Of a DNA stretch of 64,000 nt, positions 58,800-64,000 are shown piece by piece. Source of the DNA: Gordius sp. MW1 (lineage: Eukaryota > Nematomorpha > Gordioida > Gordea > Gordiidae). Within the stretch, counting starts at the first letter, position 1, and every line of letters begins with the position of its first letter. The stretch spans positions 6,696,001 through 6,760,000 of the forward strand of contig OZ038532.1 of NCBI GenBank assembly GCA_964036665.1. The letters are read 5' to 3'. The translations under genes were made by a program, and so were the position numbers. The notes below the pieces were generated by a model that saw only the letters and a program-made list of their open reading frames with translations, was not told the origin of the DNA and ran no database searches.

Positions 58800-59690
58800 T
58801 AAGGTTTTATAATTCTCTATCATCGTTATGCGCACTATAGAAACTAAAGATAATTTTTTCTAGAGATTAGCTTTAATTAACATACAATAGGCTGAAATTT
58901 CCATGAATTAGCCTTTGTCATGCAATTGCTGCACCTTTTGCATCGCTCATATTAAATAACATGTATGTCTTTTGGATTGATTAAATTAAAGTTTTATTAA
59001 AATGCAAACGGGACTAAATTATATACCACAAGTCATTTTGTGCTAGCGCCATCTATAGGTAAAATAGCACAAAATAGATGTCTAAGCTAGTTAAAAAATC
59101 AATAATGCCATAATCGAATTTCTCGTTAAATATTTGCCTATGTTGTTATTGACAAGTGTATTGTCGAGAAAGTGCCTAAACAATAAATGGAATAATTTAA
59201 TAAATTATAGAGATATTTATCAATAGGTATTCTTTTCAAAAATAAATTTGTATAATATTTCTCTTTTTTGCCTAGGTTTGTGTGCTGATGGTAATGCGTA
59301 TTCCAATATTGAATGAGATTAAAATTAATTGAATGCTTTAAACGGGGTACTTTTAGTCTCACCGTTTAAAAAATATTTAAAACTTACCGCTCCACTCTAG
59401 CGTATTGGAAAATTTGATGGACACTGGCCCAGCATGGTAGTATTTTTCAAGGCTATGCTACTAGTTTTTTTTAGGTTTAATTGAGTTTCGGGTGTTAAAT
59501 TATGTATATGATATACAAATTGCTAATTTTAAATAATTTTTTACGCAAGAAAATATATGTTTATACAGCAATTTCTTTAGTATATTTGAAATAAAATATA
59601 ATTTTCTACAAGTGGGACAAATGGATGAATGAATATTTAAAAATAATAACCATTATTTTTAATAAAATTAGGGAAGGAAATTTTTAAAAA
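58800..59690. other. AT-rich spacer
   Basis: Only short frames (for example 59362-59138 minus). No gene supported. Confidence 0.45.
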
Positions 59691-60350
59691 AGGATCACCC
59701 TAGATAGCCATAATCGATGGTCTCATTATAGTTTTATCAGCTAGTTGGGAAAACCCGGGGTTTTCCAAAACCTTGCACCGGTTTCGAATTAAGGTATGGA
59801 TGTATGTATGCGCGATAAAATTCAAGAGCTTAGCTAAATCGGCAAGCTAAGATTGAGTCCCATCTGACACCTACGCGGTGCATCTCGGGCCACGATAACC
59901 AGAGGTTATGTGTTCATTTGTTAATAGGTTAGTGGTTAGTGTGTTAGTATGTAAAAGCGTAATTTATTATTGTGTTAGTAGCAGGGAGCATTAAAGGAAA
60001 AGCAAAAGCATATACAATGCATGCCACAAAAGCATATAGATAATAAGGTACGATTCATCCTAGAGACTGTGGTAAGAGGACTAGAAGGCCCTCCATGGTT
60101 CACTAGTTTGGGCGTCGGACTCAGGCTCATGTATAGATGATGGTTTGGGGAGATAATTCCTTTCTCTACATCACGACAAAGGGCTTTACCAGAACTTTGT
60201 GGATTTCAGCTTGCTAAGTTTTTTCACAATTGTTGCCGACTTAACATTTGATTAAGTTGATTCAGGTGTCAATGTCCGCCGCCGTTAGCATAGAAAAATA
60301 GTAGATATGGAGGGAGAGGGAGGGAGCAAAGTAATTAAGTATAAACAAAT
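59690..60350. other. GC-richer unclassified segment, possibly SINE-derived
   Basis: Base composition is higher in G+C than its surroundings. Words such as ACCGGTTTCGAATTAAGG (59778) and CACTAGTTTGGGCGTCGG (60101) resemble RNA polymerase III B and A boxes, but they do not form a complete tRNA-like unit. No ORF. Confidence 0.25.
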
Positions 60351-60526
60351 ATCAAGATTATATACAAGATGTCGGTAAATTCTTAGAAAGCGTCAGATAG
60401 TTATTAGGATCAATATAAGCTGGCTGAGTCATTAATAAATAAAACGGTTGTGGTAGGTGGGGGATGGGAAGGGGAAAAACTAACACAATAGCACAATCGA
60501 TCATAGAGGCATGGAATTGAGCGTTA

Positions 60527-60803
60527 GGGCTTGTCTTAATATCGGATTCAGAATCAAATGGCGCGAATATATCTTTATCAAATATCCGATTCAATTTCAT
60601 GGGTCAAACTCGGTTGTAATTAATATTTTGTTTTTTGATAGTTAAAAACGTTTTTTTGTTTATTTCAACTCTTGAGATTAATCGCTGTTATGTTAGCCGT
60701 CTGAAATGTAAATCTGCTGTGAATTCGAAGTTAAGACACGGCTATGTTATAACCCGTACAACGATTTTTGTTGCGCAGCAAAATCCGATATTAAGACAAG
60801 CCC
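60527..60803. mobile_element. PIF/Harbinger-like MITE
   Basis: GGGCTTGTCTTAATATCGGA and its inverse enclose 277 bp. TTA lies on both sides (60524-60526, 60804-60806). Class inferred from the TTA duplication and GG-starting ends. Confidence 0.65.
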
Positions 60804-60829
60804 TTAGACTAAGAGCGTGAGCAAATATA

Positions 60830-61365
60830 AAGATTTGCGGAACAAGTGGAGCCATGTTGAGGCCGAGTTAGAACAAAATGGATAAAGTACACGTTTTGGG
60901 TGGGATTTAATAGACCAGCGCGATCTAAAGCCTGAAGCTCATTTTGATTAAGTCAATTTGCTTTATAAAATTTTGCAATTTTAGGCATAATTAAGATTAT
61001 ATAAATTTTCTTCAAAGTCCCCTATTTTTTATATACTATTTGTGGCATGCAATCCTCATGAAATTAAAGGAATTTTATTTGTGATTTCGCATAATAGCAT
61101 ATCTCCTCTGACCATACCTTAATTAAATACTTATATATAAACTATGTATATTTAAATTGTAACTAGAACTCTTTAATGAGCCTGCTTTTTTAAAATCACG
61201 GGTTTTTCAAAACTTTACGTAAAATTTTGGGCTATATTTTAAACCAAGCCCAAAACCTTAGGTTGGAAAGAATCCCGCCCCATCCTTTAGGTTGAGTCAT
61301 GTCACCTTGAGGTTTGCATACTTGGGACAGGTCACCTTGGGGTTTGTATACATATGGTAGAGTAT
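60830..61365. other. AT-rich spacer
   Basis: No gene; a short local direct repeat with GGTCACCTTG(A/G)GGTTTG words at 61305-61350. Confidence 0.4.
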
Positions 61366-61369
61366 TTTA

Positions 61370-61812
61370 CAGCGTTTTTCCCAAAGTTTGAACATATTGA
61401 CTCCCCTCCCGCACACTAGTAGGAGAGAAAAGGGTGATCAATCAAAGCTTTTAAAAATGAACGCTCTTTCCCTCTCCTTCCTTCGAGTGCAACTTAGTCG
61501 CCCCCTGACCATTTATATGCCTTCGCCACTCTTGCATTAATGTTTGCCCTTTTTTATAATTTGGTGGGTTTTTTAAGAAATTTGTTGATTTTTTTTTGCC
61601 ATATTTTTAATAAAAAGCGTGGTCAAAATTTTAAAAATATTGCGGGTAATTTTGAATAAAAACACTGTTGATTTTTTAAGTTTAAGATTGTAATTTTTTT
61701 AAAAATTTGGTGGTTTTTGTCAGAAATTTAAAAAACTTTGATTGATCACCCTTTTCTCTCCTAATAGTGTGGGGGAGGGGAGTGAAGATGTTCAAACTTT
61801 AGAGAAACGCTG
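61370..61812. mobile_element. Tc1/mariner-like MITE
   Basis: Inverted ends of about 85 bp starting CAGCGTTT, with TA on each side. The ends include CACACTA(G/T)TAGGAGAGAAAA and GGGTGATCAATCAAAG and match the start of the transposase-bearing relic at 3635, which is the likely parent family. Confidence 0.7.
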
Positions 61813-61819
61813 TATATCA

Positions 61820-63365
61820 AAATATTGTGACAGAAATAAAATCGCTAAGTAATTTTTTGTTATATTATTAACTATCAATTAATTTAATTTGAAAAAAATA
61901 TAGTATAAAATCAATATATAAAAAGTTTAATTACAAATCAATAATCTTTACCGCTATTCTAAATGCAAATGTGATATTAGATTAGTGCCATCTGTAAAAG
62001 ATTTTATTTTACATGAACACATTATATCCCTAAAATTTCGCATCACTTTATTTGCTAGTTACTGTGTGTGTTTGTGTGTATGTGTATCTTTTTATTTCGT
62101 AAAAAGGTTATTAATATATGGCTAATTATAATACGGTAAATGTAATACAAATAGAGTATAATAAAAAAATTAATTAAGAGCGTTAAGTGGCTAATATATC
62201 GTCATCTTCCTCTTGTAAGGATGGACAAGAATCCAGAAAGGATTTAAAATTGAATTTTGCGATTAAAATCGCAATTGATTGTTTTAATATTGGGCGCAAT
62301 TATTAGTTTCACAAATATCCACGGGTGCAAACATCACCCCAAATTAAAAAAATCTCTAATTACTAAATAAAAATAGTTAATTTAAAACCAAAAGCGAGCT
62401 CATAAATTGCATAGCAATTGAAACATAGATATTCCCCTTTTTAAGCCTAAACCAAAATTTTTGCCCTCCTCCCCTCTCTAATTTAATTAATGACCACCTT
62501 TATTTCTGAACCTTCTAAATCTACATTTGTTGCTATGCAATTATTACGAGTCTCTCGTTTTATTGTCGTGCAATGAAAATATTTTAAAAACGGTACAATG
62601 TTGTGAAGTTATATTTAATATTTATTGGCCCAAACCGTCGCGTAAATGTTGTAGAGACTGTTGCTTTTAACTTTGTTATTAATTTTATAAATACAAATCA
62701 GATAGCGTTAAAGTTTGACTTTGAACCAAAATTTTGTTCAAATGGAAGAAAATTTTTATAGAGGAAAACGTTTATAGGAACTTATTTATATATAGTAATC
62801 ATAAAACTATAACTTTGACCCAAAATTTTGATCGAAAAATAATGGAAATTAAAACAAAATTGTGTGGTTTGCAAAGAAATTTTCTTTGGTCGTATATTTT
62901 AAACTAATTAAACGGATATGTTTTAAATTATTTTTTAGGATTTATATAAGAAATAGGGGTCGGGACTAGTCGGAGAAGGTTAGAGCTGCCAATCTTATAT
63001 TATCCCATAAAGACATATGAAAATGTGATATAATATTCATAAAATAATAAATTTGGTTTACTTTTGAGATCTGGAAGATAAATAAAGACTTTTTTAACTG
63101 GCAGCTTAGTTATATAATCGGACCGGGCCGGGTTCAAACATCTAAACCCTTCAAAGTGTTTGTCCAGCCATGTTCAATTATTAGAGCTGCCCCTGCTCGT
63201 CACAAAATGATTAAAATTTTTAACAGGAATCTCGCTAAATTTTGTAATTTTTTATATTTTTCCCGAGTTTTTGGATAAGAACTAAGATTAACTATTAAAC
63301 ACTCAATTTAAAAAGTTACAAAATAATACATTAAGTAGAGAGATCGAATCCTGTTATGGTGTAGG
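61820..63365. other. AT-rich spacer with isolated repeat ends
   Basis: 62390-62420 (AAAGCGAGCTCATAAATTGC and onward) and 62530-62545 (inverse) are family X ends about 130 bp apart. 62940-62990 matches the intron element at 27750 inverted. 63117-63135 is a GC-rich repeat end. A GT-rich run is at 62063-62085. No gene. Confidence 0.45.
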
Positions 63366-63369
63366 CCAT

Positions 63370-63797
63370 AGACTAGATAGACTGCTCATCAGCGCACAAA
63401 ATGTGCACTCTTTTTCCACCATTTTGATGTGAACATGGTAAAGTGGTGATCATATGTAATTTTCGTAAATTGAACAATCTTAAAAAGGTAAATAAAAAAA
63501 ATGTTGAATTGGGTAGATATCAAAAACAGCATTTTAAAATAAATATTACACAATACATAAAAATGTAAATACTGCGATTAAAGTTTGTTTAATAATATAG
63601 CGCCATCAATATTTTGTATAATATTAATTTATTGACGTTCGTTTTAATTTATAAACTAGTGAAGAAGGTAAATTGACTATTATAGGGCAAAATTACATAG
63701 TTAAAAACACCAATTGCTCTCTTCAAAATGGAGGAAAATTTGACACACAATTAACCATATGCATCATAATGGCATGAGCAGTCTATCGAGTCTATGG
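63370..63797. mobile_element. TIR MITE with GCTCAT(C/G) ends, complete copy
   Basis: CATAGACTAGATAGACTGCT and the inverse AGCAGTCTATCGAGTCTATG enclose 428 bp with no ORF. Most complete copy of the family at 21573, 40783 and 42725. Confidence 0.65.
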
Positions 63798-64000
63798 GTG
63801 CAGCCCGACCCGCCCGAAAATTTTCTTGCGATAAAGGCAGGTTGGGAGCGGACGGGGCTTTTGTGGTCTCGGAGTTAGGTGTTGTCATATTGACCCATAT
63901 TAGTAATTTGTAAAATATAAACTCATTATATTGGCATCCTCTAGGTTTTTTAAAATATAATAATCGTTTTATAGTTGAAGCATAAACACTAATTTATCCC

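Noticed and set aside
60358-60600. 80-codon minus-strand ORF
   Set aside because: Overlaps the Harbinger-like MITE and has no recognisable domain.

Overview
The window is nuclear DNA from an AT-rich eukaryote, almost certainly a non-vertebrate animal. The evidence is short AT-rich GT-AG introns, an 18S rRNA block with eukaryotic landmarks, a rhodopsin-type GPCR, an ADAM-like metalloprotease, and RTE-type, R2/R4-type, hAT-like and Tc1/mariner-like elements. The phylum cannot be settled from sequence alone. Long ORFs are scarce because most genes are split and most DNA is repeat-derived. Several genes below were rebuilt by joining exons by eye.

Layout. 1-336 (-): 5' part of an unknown gene running off the edge. 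540-15010: a tandem segmental duplication. Its proximal copy (540-4605) keeps only the 5' end of an M12B metalloprotease gene; its distal copy (7750-15010) holds the nine-exon M12B gene. A histidine acid phosphatase gene (5890-7662) lies between them. 15400-17750: a hAT transposase tail and a tentative small secreted-protein gene. 18540-22790: a decayed RTE LINE with nested MITEs. 23500-25500: repeats. 26133-30454: a second acid phosphatase gene with a 3 kb repeat-filled intron. 31180-32721: an inverted, partial 18S rRNA block lodged in a third copy of the acid phosphatase upstream region. 33900-35900: a tandem-repeat-cored non-autonomous element. 36539-38206: an intronless gene for an acidic protein. 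39143-44185 (-): a five-exon gene for a disordered protein with candidate PP1-docking motifs, tail-to-tail with the previous gene. 45350-46100: RTE relic. 47095-51525: a nest of transposons. 53041-54261 (-): an orphan GPCR. 55139-57738: a hAT-like element with giant inverted repeats full of satellite. 58299-58794: a fold-back element carrying a hammerhead-ribozyme-like motif. 60500-63800: small MITEs.

Functionally the clearest theme is a local cluster of duplicated genes for probably secreted hydrolases (acid phosphatase and M12B protease), each with a separate signal-peptide exon. One acid phosphatase pair shows a perfectly identical internal tract suggesting gene conversion. The rest is a layered transposon record in which paralogous empty sites and target-site duplications make several insertion boundaries readable directly. 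All exon structures are inferences without transcript data.
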